Origin: Asticcacaulis sp. AC402
Lineage (GTDB): Bacteria > Pseudomonadota > Alphaproteobacteria > Caulobacterales > Caulobacteraceae
Assembly: GCF_000495835.1 (NCBI RefSeq)
Contig: NZ_AWGC01000014.1
Location: 186,001 to 250,000, forward strand
DNA: 64,000 nt
Reading direction: 5' to 3'
Shown: positions 21,501 through 30,400 of the stretch, one piece after another
How positions within the stretch are numbered: position 1 is the first letter of the stretch
Layout of the letters: every line of letters starts with the position of its first letter
The notes under the pieces: model-generated
What the model saw: only the letters and a program-made list of their open reading frames with translations
Databases searched by the model: none
Told to the model about the DNA's origin: nothing
Translations under genes and position numbers: made by a program

Positions 21501-21620
21501 GACCAGCTCGCGGTAGCGCACGCTGGAAAGCACTTGATCGACGGCATTCTCCAGCCCTGTGATGTCGCCGGGAATGACGTCGGCGTCGATCAGTAGCGAC
21601 AGGGGCGGATACTGGGGCAT
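15573..21620 (-). CDS. Giant uncharacterised protein C (2015 aa), beta-rich, DUF6603-like core
   Basis: Third gene of the operon, starting 7 bases after gene B. It opens MPQYPPLSLL, has no signal peptide, and is acidic early (a cluster ESSDETDDDSE). A Pro/Asn-rich linker made of repeated PPQN units lies near residues 277-291. From there to about residue 1050 the protein is a long run of short amphipathic beta-strands (for example LPKALPLGSTSLGIYSFRGE and HIDVRLFKLGLYIELAAVL). This pattern resembles the large proteins grouped as DUF6603, but that is recollection of style, not a match I could verify. Two Cys-containing helical stretches and further beta-domains follow. It could be a beta-groove or a large scaffold. 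Function unknown. Confidence 0.8.
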   Translation of the reverse strand: MPQYPPLSLLIDADVIPGDITGLENAVDQVLSSVRYRELVVETTPENDGKFYSLVLLTPELGFDVFGSGLRIIFFPADDESSDETDDDSELPVSFDYRWPILKYVSDFETLSFSGSAQGFFDIFLKLADIDEAQFLEGVVACFIDDPQPYAALVNLLKGWQGGASPLAGLTLANPPVGYSEIEYILQQVETISQTAQTDIDIFQAAFETVIEDLNDLDGSIAKLVMLFRGWLGGITRDDIEALLLPQFSLGLNSVKMAIEVPRTVLVPIDANNVPLENPPQNPPQNPPPEPPKSRLTFTAGGIAYDSATGFAIHIAEDVEASLTRSMIPGFGLTLDFDDIKIDLSRTSNIAEADADGRPADFMGVYVGNAVIGLPEKWFHQTPVDTTLGIVGRGLIIGTGGFTGTVRLEALTAGLPDPAATSPPPDGAALTFTLGRQTTSEPRRGFTVGFSYFDMTFQQNILLESNIKGSLIVAGFKTTNSPSGADQVIDIEMHLGKDGEFEVTASKDDGYDFIFPNVFIFKAKKIKVGRDDDRVYIETSGDLDFSINSVLSSFIKAPIAVEGLLFHSDGSMEIRGGDITLPESVVIAIGPARIAITALHFGTHEQVHGNTMRKYWYFGFDAAISMDPGRCGGRGDGIKFYFTVDDHATGQPQHCFMRIEGLEIDMVIPATAAGGDEVLVLKGYLALKDPVYIGSVSFKLLSGKIVGGAKMKYDTSYPAWVVDVQLELPKALPLGSTSLGIYSFRGEFGYRYIASKSKIPTLPSDATWGDYLLAPPRGINEDKFAGPEVAVGTDNPFSVGIGMGLETMADKGKTFSAQLFLLVQNPLLVVLEGRADVLADHHVSIDDDPPFYAYMTLSPESVEMGLGVNYLIPRDNGKVLKLDAVMQAAFFFHNASAWYVHFGTNDSPVKARVLNLFDGYAYLMLSASGMDMGAGVHFNFDKTYGPVSLSAYAYLDTWAHIAFERFQAGGGVALGGHIDVRLFKLGLYIELAAVLTVEVPTPFLIAGSVEICVSVDLVVKKYTKCLTLDFKWEQSTTVLRDPVPVLGKPSDPLPAVGVHMRSGSTYEVVFNNDPNFVLPANTPSIPLDTYIDVKFKKPVAASLVTNIGGYTSPPSGQVERMPPQYGSRVVTHAYALQSVEIHIRNLAGTGWLSYNPYRALAPAAALPDLTQAQIDNMPIGVWQKQDPGYSQIRFLALTPFSWMQDAVGFVPEEMGMTARSTYCVARARENQCLTWTVPQGLLTGFDYQHGNILYRVEGDRVAAVPLSLPGFDPVSLGIAPEGTATFRLISPSVYCKLTITTTAPQVTIRWQRVKAVPGVANLPWIPPVYEDVGAPLVKSRNALIGGPVIYDDPSVPIDRVVLETPAPDTQGQQALIDKIVLRQDDFIRASSAQRPSIAADISTLVGQWMALHNKACAPHGDFGSHLENLVHQLGIVDKQLTAAEAKYTKSCPLPDHSGGETGSKGHTQGFFAGIFKRISSVFSFGKARGMTAAQCAALATDIANLKGTKVNFQAQIDYIRQMAPGDANMFPADWQCGTFVHEVCWLTQSDYAWNQTLPDIDAIAADYTRMRDAISGVIAPIWQPNQTYRITLKTTDAVTDEYNVTTLSAPQVYCVHFRTSGPLGHFDGVAMDTPSSLDAVRDDGRPEVPERAFRFYADGSSSYPDPGGDLLYSKPLYYKAVILRLALSPPYAYHFFTIWTDLGGPACRYNLELVVKDPAQVPPRDPQLPAVAANQAPFQSTPSLGTQSWYDSLPFQTPEITAVNAFRAPVPDAGENATACLTIGGDPIAPRRQSLKVAMGDLKPGKLYTAVVLNRNLQSDLASETGRYPFKTSIYPDFATHIASYKLGEGADSRLAVFAVDHNLANAASEATLLSTARDILALGVSNDTQAYADVFDHLIFGHLQLLPPGPVMSLEFNFLSNTGVSPSTPYGLWIRSPEPLLHAHLPASGCLSLRSGDDDVAIHVLYSRDRCQAFVMTDQGAFPTQNVSVLFAIQAWAGNDFQSETAMCGPFDKP

Positions 21621-21627
21621 AACCTGA

Positions 21628-23952
21628 TCACCAGTATTTTAATAGATTGAAGAGCTTGAAATCGATGTAGACGATACTGTCTTTGAGGCCGCCGACGCCG
21701 CGCGCCGCGTCTTGGTCGTCCCTGCTGCGTCTCACCAGAGGCCCGGCTTGCGGAATTCGGCTCGTTCCCGGTTGCGACATTCGAGCCGCAGCCTCGGTCT
21801 GGACGTGGGCGTTCAGCGTATTGGTGATGATCGTCAGATCGGCTGCGGTAATGTCGCCGTTAGCGACCATGGCCGTGGCGGCGGCGACAATGCGGCCAGT
21901 CACCGCGTCCAGCATGGCAAAGGCGCGCATGGCGCTCAAGGCGGGATTATATATGGGTTCGTTGTTCTCGGATTTGCGCAGGTGGTCGCCGAAGAACGTC
22001 TTAGCGTCTTGTTTTTGATCGTGGCTCAGCGAAGTCCATGTCGCCCAGCTGCACGGCGAGGGCGATACGTAACCGGCGACGTCGAAACTGATGCGCATAC
22101 CGAGGCCGGCTGGGTCGGGGCTGACATAGATGCTGGCCGTGGCGCGACGCAGTGCCGGGTCATTATTGTCCTTATTGTCCTTCTGGACTTCGGCGCTCAC
22201 AACCGTATTGATGGCGCCGGTCGCCGGGGTTTTCTGGCCCACGCCGCGACCGGCGAGATTTGAGTTTACGGTGAACGTAAAATTATTGGCGCCCTTCAGT
22301 GCCAGGATCATGGCCTCGAGTGCCTGCGGCGCATTGCCTTGCGTGAAGAACTGGAGGCTGCTTGCCGGATCGACACGAAAGTCATCGGTGCCGAACAGAT
22401 TTTCGGCCACGAGAACCGGCACGGGCGGCGTACTGTATTTAAAGATAATATAGACAAGCTCTTCCAACCCGCCTTGTCCCCCACTCGAACTAAGCATCGC
22501 GTTCAGGGTCATCGGCTTGTTATTGTTATCCGCGAAATTGATAGGGAGGTCGGGATAACGGCCAATTGGAAGCTTCTTGTCCGTCTCTTTCAAGAGAAAA
22601 CACATCTCCGGCTTAAGGCACTGGCGGCTCGCCGGGCTGATGTTGCCGATGCCGACAGCCGTGAAGCTTATCTTCGGGGCCTCCGATCTCTTGCTGACGA
22701 AATTGTTGTCGAGTCCGTAATACAGAACCGATGCGTTGGTCCTGGGGCTGTCCGTTTCCATCAGGATATTGACGTTTGCAATCGCGGGCTCGACCCCGGC
22801 GCCGTCGGCGGTGAGGTCGTATTTTACGAAGCAAAGCCCATAATTGTCGAGGCCGAAAAGACCTTTTGTTTCCGTGCCGTCGCCGACACCGTAAAACCGG
22901 ATGCTGCCGTAGGACTCGCTCAGGGCCGGCCCCAATTGCGAAACCAGCCACTGCATTTCCTCTTCGACTATGTCTGTGATGGAGTCATGGAATGCCTCGA
23001 CCATCACGCGCCGCACCTGGATGCCTTCCATTGCAAGGTCGACCTTTTCCTTCGGCGATCGGCTGCTGCCCGTATGGCGCGTTACCTTGAATTTCGAACA
23101 GAGGAGGGGCTTGGTCAGGATACCCAGGCAATTGGGTGAAATCAGGTCGTTTATATATAGTTCAGGACTAAAGCACCGCCTGTAATAATAGCTTTCGTAA
23201 AACGACGAAGAAATGTCGTAACGCTTGCATTTTAGCTTCCATTTTACCTTGTCCGTCACGACGTCGCGAACATCTGAATAAAAGGCGTGAAAGCGAACGG
23301 GGCAATTATATTTTTTAGTGGATCCGTCAAGCAAGGTTTCCGATGAGGGATCGTAAACCAGCGATACCGGCTGGGAGTCATAAGACGGCTTGATCCGGAC
23401 GGCGACGCCGGTCGGTGTCGATGGATTGAAATTTGCCGTCATGGCGAAGTCGAACAGCGCCAGCTTGGCATTCACCCAATTGACATGCTTGTAGGCGACG
23501 GCGGCATTGCGGCAGCATTTTTTTTCGCACAGATACCAGACCGCGAAGTGATAAAGTCCGAGATAAAGGTAATATTGAAAAAGGAACTTCTGCTGATCCG
23601 TAGCAAGGTTTGAAAAATAGACGTTTATACTGTCGAAGAAACTGTTGTTGTCTGCAATGCCGTCCACAAGTATCAGGCCGCCATTGGGATCGGATGGAAC
23701 GGCATTGTCGTTAATCATGGCCACGAAGAAAATGCTATTGATTCGGTCTAATAATTCATCGTTTTGGTTTATGTTGGCGGTGTCGGTATCATTCCGGACC
23801 GAACGGCTGATTTTGGCCCGAAGAAATTTGGCGAATTCACCGAAGAGCAGATCTATTCGCGATTCAATCGCCAGAAATGTGGTTCGCTGTGGAGGAACCG
23901 GTTCGAAATCGCTCCAGTCGACGGCGGCGGTGCTAAAGATCGGCATGGGCAT
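21628..23952 (-). CDS. Uncharacterised protein B of the giant operon (774 aa)
   Basis: Start chosen at ATG 23952 (MPMPIF); ATG 23946 is equally possible. Either overlaps the 3' end of gene A by 14-20 bases, indicating coupling. No signal peptide. Residues ~60-230 are helical with an aromatic block (FQYYLYLGLYHFAVWYLCEKKCC). The centre is Cys-containing, and the last ~150 residues end in helices then IVYIDFKLFNLLKYW. Its DNA is visibly AT-richer than the surroundings: two 60-base lines I counted (23161 and 23281) gave 24/60 and 26/60 GC. I recognise no family. Confidence 0.8.
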   Translation of the reverse strand: MPMPIFSTAAVDWSDFEPVPPQRTTFLAIESRIDLLFGEFAKFLRAKISRSVRNDTDTANINQNDELLDRINSIFFVAMINDNAVPSDPNGGLILVDGIADNNSFFDSINVYFSNLATDQQKFLFQYYLYLGLYHFAVWYLCEKKCCRNAAVAYKHVNWVNAKLALFDFAMTANFNPSTPTGVAVRIKPSYDSQPVSLVYDPSSETLLDGSTKKYNCPVRFHAFYSDVRDVVTDKVKWKLKCKRYDISSSFYESYYYRRCFSPELYINDLISPNCLGILTKPLLCSKFKVTRHTGSSRSPKEKVDLAMEGIQVRRVMVEAFHDSITDIVEEEMQWLVSQLGPALSESYGSIRFYGVGDGTETKGLFGLDNYGLCFVKYDLTADGAGVEPAIANVNILMETDSPRTNASVLYYGLDNNFVSKRSEAPKISFTAVGIGNISPASRQCLKPEMCFLLKETDKKLPIGRYPDLPINFADNNNKPMTLNAMLSSSGGQGGLEELVYIIFKYSTPPVPVLVAENLFGTDDFRVDPASSLQFFTQGNAPQALEAMILALKGANNFTFTVNSNLAGRGVGQKTPATGAINTVVSAEVQKDNKDNNDPALRRATASIYVSPDPAGLGMRISFDVAGYVSPSPCSWATWTSLSHDQKQDAKTFFGDHLRKSENNEPIYNPALSAMRAFAMLDAVTGRIVAAATAMVANGDITAADLTIITNTLNAHVQTEAAARMSQPGTSRIPQAGPLVRRSRDDQDAARGVGGLKDSIVYIDFKLFNLLKYW

Positions 23953-26038
23953 AAACCGTCGGTAGGTTGGGGTCGTTCTGCCGTGAAACAATCGTCCCGG
24001 TTTTCCCGATAAAAGATACAACCGGCCCTGACTCGTAGTAACCCTTCTTGTCGTCCAGGGCCTTATGCCGCTCCTGCGAGCCAGGCAGAGAAATGAAGGG
24101 CAGGCAGAGCGTATTTCGTGCGGTGAGCGCCGCCGGCGAAAAGCCTGCCTCGTATTCGGCCCTGGTAAAAGCCAAGATGAAGAGTGTATCGTTCGATGGG
24201 AAATATCCGACGTCGATGCCGGTCATACCGGTAGGCGTGAGCGTGGTAGCCGCCGGGTTGAATTTGCGTTTGACGGCGACTTGCTCCAATTTCGGAGGCA
24301 AAAAATCACCGATGAACCCCGGCAAAGTCTTGGACGAAAAGCCAGGCAATATTAGGTGCTGTGCCGGCGTCCTAGTCTTGGCCTTGTAAGCCTTGCCGCG
24401 TCCGACCTCCGACTGTACCGTTTCGTAATCATAGTAAACCATCGGGGCAAGGAACAAGTAGATATTTAATTCGTCACGTGCAATGCCTGGCCTGGCAATA
24501 ACCGCGTCAAAATCTTTTGTTGACCAGCTTACCAGAAGGTCTTCGTCGAAAATCCTGACCAGGGTTGGCGCGGTCACGGGCGGAAAAACGGTCGAGTCAA
24601 AGGCAGGAAATGCGTAGCTGAGGGCTCCGGCATAAACGGGCTCAAGGCCCGAGGCGGCCGGCGCCTCGCCAGGCATCGGGCGCTTGAAATGGCATAGTTT
24701 GTTATAACCGGCCACGAGCATTTTCGCCGTGCCGTCGGCGACCAGTGGCCAGGCGATTTTGACTTCGTCCAGAAAGCCCGGATCCGGACCTGCCGGACAT
24801 TCCAGAAAGCGCTCGCTATCGTTCAGGGTCCTGGAAATGTCACGCCGCGCCTTCGACAGGTAGATGAGGGGCCGGGTATTGGCGGTGTTGGGCAGGCCGA
24901 ATCGCGGATGGACCTGGTCACCGTCGACACCTGCCGGCGGGACCGAAGTGTTGATCGAGCAAATGGGCCAGCCACTGGCGTAGTAGTCGATCATCGAGGC
25001 TGCGCGCAACAGGCTGGTGTCGGCGATGTAGGGCGCCAGGGACACGTTTGGATCGAAGGTGAACTGGATGTTCCGGCCGGCCTCCTTGTAATAATTGACG
25101 GAATAGCCGTGACCGTTGCGGATATCGAGCCACACGCGATTGCGGTTCGCAAAGCCCGCGCCGCTGGCCCCCTTGAGTATGTTCGAATAGATTTCCGGAC
25201 CCTTTGCAGGACAGAGCAAGCCGTTCTTCAACGCGTAAAGGTTCGAGGACGATGTCGCCTTGGGGTTGAAAAACGATCCCCACAGGGCGCAGGGATCGAT
25301 GAAGGTCAGGCAGGCTTCCCGATCGTGCCAGGACTTGAAACTGCCATAGTCTGCAGGGTCGGTGGTGGAAGGCAAGGGATCGGCCTTGATGTAATAATCC
25401 CGCATACGCGCCGCTTCGATGCGGGCCGGAAAGACCATGCGGTCGACGACCATGTCGATCCCGCACGGCGTGTTGGCCTTGAACCGGCCCAGGATATCCT
25501 TACCCTCTACGGTCGGCAGTTGGACATCCGGATCGGCCCCGTAAAACAGATTGTCGAGCGGCGCCTGGCCATCGAAGCGCTCCGGCCGGACGGGAAAGGT
25601 CGCGTCGAGATGAAGCCCCAGGAGCTTGCTCAGAGGGAGTTGGGTTTTATCATTGTTGTTGCGCGGCGTTTTCCATATCTTGCCCGCAGCCTTGATCAGG
25701 TCGTTGCCGGCAAGCGCAGTGTTGACGTTTTTCCCATCGGCCGTCAGCAGGCTGGCCGGATCGACGCCCTTGTAAATGATATAGCGGATGGCCGGGAAAT
25801 TGGCCGGGCCGGGCGGCTCCGGCTTGAGAATGAGGCTCAACGTTCCACCATCATCCTTTTGCGCGCAAATCTGACCCTTGCAAAAGGCGTAGACCGGGGC
25901 GTCAGCGGAAACCGTGTGGGCGTCGGTGGTGCGAAAACGGTCGCGCGTGCCGTCGAAATCCGTATAGCCGAAACCCTGCGAAGCATTCTGCGCGTTCAAC
26001 AGGGCGGGATCGGTGAAAAAGCAGAATTGTCCGTTCAT
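23933..26038 (-). CDS. Uncharacterised protein A of the giant operon (701 aa)
   Basis: First gene of the operon. I prefer ATG 26038 (MNGQFCFFTDPALL) over a GTG 21 bases upstream, because a purine-rich stretch precedes it. No signal peptide. The N-terminal ~100 residues are compact and beta-rich, with paired cysteines (AFCKGQICAQ) and the phrase IRYIIYKGVDPASLL. The rest has several Cys pairs, Tyr-rich strands and loops (LAPMVYYDYETVQSE). No catalytic motif is evident. It overlaps gene B. Function unknown; the operon position suggests a dedicated partner of B, C and D. Confidence 0.8.
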   Translation of the reverse strand: MNGQFCFFTDPALLNAQNASQGFGYTDFDGTRDRFRTTDAHTVSADAPVYAFCKGQICAQKDDGGTLSLILKPEPPGPANFPAIRYIIYKGVDPASLLTADGKNVNTALAGNDLIKAAGKIWKTPRNNNDKTQLPLSKLLGLHLDATFPVRPERFDGQAPLDNLFYGADPDVQLPTVEGKDILGRFKANTPCGIDMVVDRMVFPARIEAARMRDYYIKADPLPSTTDPADYGSFKSWHDREACLTFIDPCALWGSFFNPKATSSSNLYALKNGLLCPAKGPEIYSNILKGASGAGFANRNRVWLDIRNGHGYSVNYYKEAGRNIQFTFDPNVSLAPYIADTSLLRAASMIDYYASGWPICSINTSVPPAGVDGDQVHPRFGLPNTANTRPLIYLSKARRDISRTLNDSERFLECPAGPDPGFLDEVKIAWPLVADGTAKMLVAGYNKLCHFKRPMPGEAPAASGLEPVYAGALSYAFPAFDSTVFPPVTAPTLVRIFDEDLLVSWSTKDFDAVIARPGIARDELNIYLFLAPMVYYDYETVQSEVGRGKAYKAKTRTPAQHLILPGFSSKTLPGFIGDFLPPKLEQVAVKRKFNPAATTLTPTGMTGIDVGYFPSNDTLFILAFTRAEYEAGFSPAALTARNTLCLPFISLPGSQERHKALDDKKGYYESGPVVSFIGKTGTIVSRQNDPNLPTVYAHADL

Positions 26039-26284
26039 TCGCCCCAGACCCCGCTTCACGAAGCTCTATTCATGCGCTTCAATTGGCTTGCAAGCAAGCG
26101 GAATTGGCGGGGCATTTGATGGGCAGCTGAAATACCGGATTATCCGCTTGGCGCCCTATGCGGAATGTTGGTTTTGATTTCGAACCCGCGCCTGAAAGCG
26201 GACATATGTACAGTGTCGAAATCCAACGAACCTAGACTTCGCTGAATCTTGTTAAAAAAATAGGCTGGTAGCCTTCGGCTGTTC
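26039..26284. promoter_or_regulatory. Upstream region of the giant operon
   Basis: About 245 bases upstream of gene A that must include its promoter on the minus strand. The segment near 26250 is AT-rich (a run of seven A). I could not settle on a -35/-10 pair or an operator. Confidence 0.3.
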
Positions 26285-26482
26285 TTGAGTTCGATATCAA
26301 AAGGCGAAGATCTATTTCTGCCGGCCCAGCCTATAGAATTCACGCTCGATCGTGAACTCCTCATGTTCCTTTTCGAGGTCAAGGAGATTTCGCCTTCGCC
26401 CTATGGCTATAAGCTGGTCGCCAAGAACGTACCCGACGACAATTTTTATGTGACAGCCGACTTTTACAAGCTTTTGCATTAG
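26285..26482 (+). CDS. Possible small protein or gene fragment, 65 aa
   Basis: An open frame whose second half looks protein-like (LFEVKEISPSPYGYKLVAKNV, then DDNFYVTADFYKLLH). It lies just left of the truncated transposase, so it may be the 3' end of a gene cut by an insertion, or the end of a carried gene. No ribosome-binding site is clear. I do not recognise a family. Confidence 0.3.
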   Translation: MSSISKGEDLFLPAQPIEFTLDRELLMFLFEVKEISPSPYGYKLVAKNVPDDNFYVTADFYKLLH

Positions 26483-26568
26483 CGTTTCGCCACCGAGCTG
26501 GAGTTGTTCGAGCGAGCAGACGGCCAATGCCATTTGATGGCACTTGGCACGATAGCCGTGGTCTATAG

Positions 26569-27131
26569 CAGAAAATCAATCATCTGCTGGTCATGGCAGC
26601 TCGCGAACTGGAAGGCCGCGATGCCAGCCCTACGGCTGGTGTCATCGACAGTCAAAGCGTCAAAACGACCGAAAGCGGCGGTGTGCGTGGTTATGATGCC
26701 GGGAAAAAGATCACAGGCCGCAAACGACATGTCCTTACCGACACCTTGGGGCTGCTGCTGTTTGTCATCATCCATTCGGCCGATATTCAGGACCGCGACG
26801 GCGCACCCGCTGTACTTCGCGCCGTTCGCTACCACTTTCCTGGTTACGCCATGTCTTCGCTGATGGTGGCTATTCTGGCGACAAACTTAAGGGAGCTATG
26901 AAGGACCACGGGGATTGGACCGTAGAGATCATAAAGCGTTGTGATACCGCCAAAGGCTTCGAAGTCTTGCCACGCCGTTGGGTCGTCGAACGCACCTTCG
27001 CTTGGCTGGGACGATGCAGGCGGCTGGCCAAAGATTGGGAAACATCCATCCAAAGCGCAACCGCTTGGACCGTCATCGCCAGCGTCAGGCTCCTGACCCG
27101 GAGACTCGCAAGGTACTGCTATGTCTCATGA
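26569..27131 (+). pseudogene. IS5-family transposase, 5'-truncated and frameshifted
   Basis: The frame at 26572-26901 reads [19 protein letters not shown], then [15 protein letters not shown] and [14 protein letters not shown], the DDE-transposase core of IS5-family elements. The expected continuation [19 protein letters not shown] is present in the +1 frame, showing a one-base loss near 26839. From there the protein continues to RRWVVERTFAWLGRCRRLAKDWE and a TGA at 27129. The whole N-terminal half is missing and a TAG precedes the conserved INH. The frameshift lies inside the catalytic core, so I read it as decay and not a programmed shift. Confidence 0.9.
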
Positions 27132-27146
27132 ACTTTTGAGTCGGGC
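26569..27146 (+). mobile_element. IS5-family insertion sequence remnant (right end only)
   Basis: The transposase remnant is followed by CATGAACTTTTGAGTCGGGC at 27127-27146, which looks like an IS5-type right inverted repeat. I searched leftwards for the matching GCCCGACTCAAAAGTT left end and did not see it, so the left half is deleted. The right end abuts the stop codon of the phosphatase gene. Confidence 0.7.
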
Positions 27147-27442
27147 TATAAGAGGCTGATCAAATCCGGCTGCATATAGTCGTAGTCGTCCGGGATATCG
27201 AGACAGACGACTCGTGCCTTGCCGATATAGGCTTTGAAATGGCGGCTCAACTTGTTGCGGGGGGCCTTCTCCATCACGAAGATGATGTCGATGCCTTCGA
27301 AATGCTCAGGCGTCAGCGGATCGACGGCATCGTGAGCCAGTCCTGCCGAACTGGCCTCGATGTCGGGATATTGCGAAAACACCTGCTCCGCCGTCGGGCT
27401 TCGTAGTCTGTTGGCGGTGCAGATAAACAGAAACCGCTGCAT
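27146..27442 (-). CDS. Small low-molecular-weight-type protein tyrosine phosphatase
   Basis: A 98-aa cytoplasmic protein of the LMW-PTP-like family. The P-loop CTANRLRS gives the CX5R(S) signature (Cys8, Arg14 from the chosen start). Further family features are SAGLAHDA, IDIIFVMEKAPRNKL and the C-terminal DIPDDYDYM general-acid region. The ATG at 27442 overlaps the putA stop (TGATG), so it is coupled to putA. Its C-terminus stops right at the IS5 right end, and relatives run a few residues past LISLL, so the tail is probably clipped. The substrate is unknown. Confidence 0.85.
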   Translation of the reverse strand: MQRFLFICTANRLRSPTAEQVFSQYPDIEASSAGLAHDAVDPLTPEHFEGIDIIFVMEKAPRNKLSRHFKAYIGKARVVCLDIPDDYDYMQPDLISLL

Positions 27443-30400
27443 CACAAATTGAGCAGGGCCGGATCGCCGCCCTGAGCCGTGATGTTCACCGACACCGCCC
27501 GCTCCGAGGCAAACCGGGTCAGGCTCAGCGGACCACCGGCCTTGGGACCCGTGCCCGACAGGCCTTCGCCGCCGAACGGCTGAACCCCGACCACGGCCCC
27601 GATGACCGTGCGGTTGACATAGACATTGCCGACTGGAACCGCCTGCATGATGCGTTCGGCAAAGGCTTCCAGGCGCGAATGAACGCCAAGCGTCAGGCCG
27701 TAACCGCTGGCCTTCAGGGCCTCGGTCATCGCTTCCGGGTTTTGAGAATCATAGCGAACGATATGCAGAATCGGGCCGAAGACCTCACGTTCCAATTCCT
27801 GCGGGCCCGAAATTTCGGCCAGGGTCGGGGCAAAGAAATAGCCGTTCAAATCGGCGGGCATGGGAGAGCGATGCAGCACCTGCCCCCTGGCCGTCAGGGT
27901 ATCGAGGTGCCGTTGCAGCATGTCCTGAGCGTCGGCGTCGATGACAGGGCCGACATCGACATCGAAATGTGCCGGATCGCCGAGGCGGAGTTGATCCATG
28001 GCCCCTTTCAAGGTGGCGATATAGTCGTCGGCCAGTTCGCTGGGCAGGAACAGCAGGCGCAAGGCCGAGCAGCGCTGACCGGCCGAGCCGAAGGCCGAGG
28101 CGATGACATCGTCGACCACCTGCTCCCTCAGGGCGGTGGTGTCGACGAACATGCCGTTTAGTCCACCGGTCTCGGCGATAAAGGGCACGATCGGCCCTTC
28201 CTTGTCGGCCAGGGTTTTGTTGATCATTCGCGCTGTGTCCGTGCCACCGGTAAAGGCCACACCGGCGATGCCGGGATGGGCCGCCAGGGCCGCGCCCACG
28301 CTGGCGCCACCGCCGGGCAACAGGGCCAGCAGGTCTGGCTTCAGTCCGGCGCCATAGAACAGCTTGACCGCCTTCTGCGCGATCAGCGGGGTCTGTTCGG
28401 CCGGCTTGGCCAGGACGGCATTGCCGGCCGCCAGAGCGGCGGCGATCTGACCGGTGAAGATGGCCAGCGGGAAGTTCCAAGGCGAGATACAGACGAAGAC
28501 GCCACGGCCATGCAGTTCGTGCGAATTGCGCTCTCCGACCGGGCCGGTCAGGATTTTCGGGCCGCAGAATTGCTCGCGCGCCAGCTTGGCGTAGTAACGG
28601 CAGAAGTCGGCCGCTTCGCGAACTTCGGAAATGGCGTCGCCCCAGGTCTTGCCGGCTTCGCGCACCAGGACGGCGCACAGCTTGTCATGGCGGTCTTCCA
28701 GGGCATCGGCCATGGCCTCCAGCACCCTGGCACGGCCGTCGCCACCCAGGGCGTTCCACGCCGGCTGCGCGGCGGCGGCGCGGTCAAAGGCTTCGGCGAT
28801 CATGGTTGGATCGGCATCGTGGGCCTCGCCGACAATGCGCGTGCGATCGGCCGGGGCGTAAATGTGCGCGGCATAGGTTGAATGGGGCTTGCCGCCGATC
28901 AGGGCATTGGCGTCCTTCGGGTCGTTGTCGAGTGCCGCAACCGCCGCCGTCAAGCGTTGACGGATGGCGGCAACGGAGATGTCGGGTCCATGCGAGTTCA
29001 GTCGGTCGCCATACATGTCGCGCGGCAGTGGCAGGCGGGCGTGGCGCGCGGGATGGGCCATGACCTTGACCACGGGGTCGCTGATGACGTCGGCTGGGCG
29101 GATGCGCTCATCCAGCAAGGCATTGACGAAGCTGCTGTTGGCGCCGTTTTCGAGCAGGCGGCGGACGAGATAGGGCAACAGGTCCTCATGGCCGCCGACC
29201 GGGGCGTAGGCGCGCAGCGGGAAGGGCTCGAACTGATCCAGCGCCTCGGCATAGAGTTGCTCGCCCATGCCATGGAGGCGCTGGAATTCCACCTTGACGC
29301 CCCTGGCATTGGCCATGCGGCGTACGGCGGCCAGCGAGTGGGCGTTGTGCGTGGCGAACTGCGAATAGATGTAGGGCGCCGCGTCGATCAGGGCCCTGGC
29401 GCAGACCAGATAGGACAGGTCGGTCGCCGCCTTGGTGGTGTGGACGGGATAGTCTTCGCGGCCATAGACCTGGGCGCGTTTGATTTCGGTGTCCCAGTAG
29501 GCGCCCTTGACCAGGCGGACCATTAGCCGACGGCCGCTGGATTTGGCCAATTCCCGTAAAGCGGAAATGACCTCGGGGCAGCGCTTCTGGTAGGCCTGGA
29601 CGGCCAGGCCGAGACCCGTCCAGTCGCCCAGTTCCGCTTCGTGCGACAGGCGGTCGAGAATCTTCAGGGACAGGGCCAGTCGATCGGTTTCCTCGGCATC
29701 GAGCGTGAAGTTGATATCGGCTTTCGCTGCCTGGATGGCCAGGGCCTTAACACGCGGATAAAGATGGGTCAGAACATCGGCGTCCTTCACGGCCTCGTAG
29801 CGCGAATAGAGCGCCGACAGCTTGACGGAGATGCCATGATCCGCCTCGGGCCCGCCCCTGGCGACCTTGCTCAGCGCCGTGATGGCGTCGGCATAGGCCT
29901 GGGCATAGCGGACGGCGTCGTGTTCGGTGCGCGCGCCTTCGCCCAGCATGTCGAAGGAGCAGAGATAGCCGTCCTTCTTGGAGCGTTTCAGAGCGTCCTC
30001 GATGGTACGGCCCAGAACGAACTGCTCACCCATGATGCGGATGGCCTGGGCCACCGCGGCGCGGATGACCGGTTCACCCATGCGCTGGGTCAGGCCGGCG
30101 AGATAGCCGCCGAGATCAGTCTTGGCCTTGTCTTCGACGTCGATGATCTTGCCGGTCAGCATCAGTCCCCAGGTCGAGGCATTGACGAACCAGTTGTCGG
30201 AATGGCCGAGGTGCGACGCCCAGTCGGCGGCGGAAATCTTCTCCGCAATCAGCTGGTCGCGGGTGGCTTCATCCGGCACGCGCAGCAGGGCTTCTGCGAG
30301 ACACATCAGGGCCAGGCCTTCGCGGGTGCCGAGCGAAAATTCCTTCAGAAAGCTTTCGACGACACCCTGGCGCTGGGCGGCCTTGCGGGTGGCGCGGACC

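Noticed and set aside
15573-21620. Protein C as an autotransporter or outer-membrane beta-barrel
   Set aside because: No signal peptide, no C-terminal aromatic barrel signature and no passenger-type repeats; beta-richness alone is not enough.
26569-27131. Programmed frameshift (IS427-like orfA/orfB) in the transposase
   Set aside because: The frame change lies inside the DDE core at a site without a slippery run, and the N-terminal half is missing, so decay is simpler.
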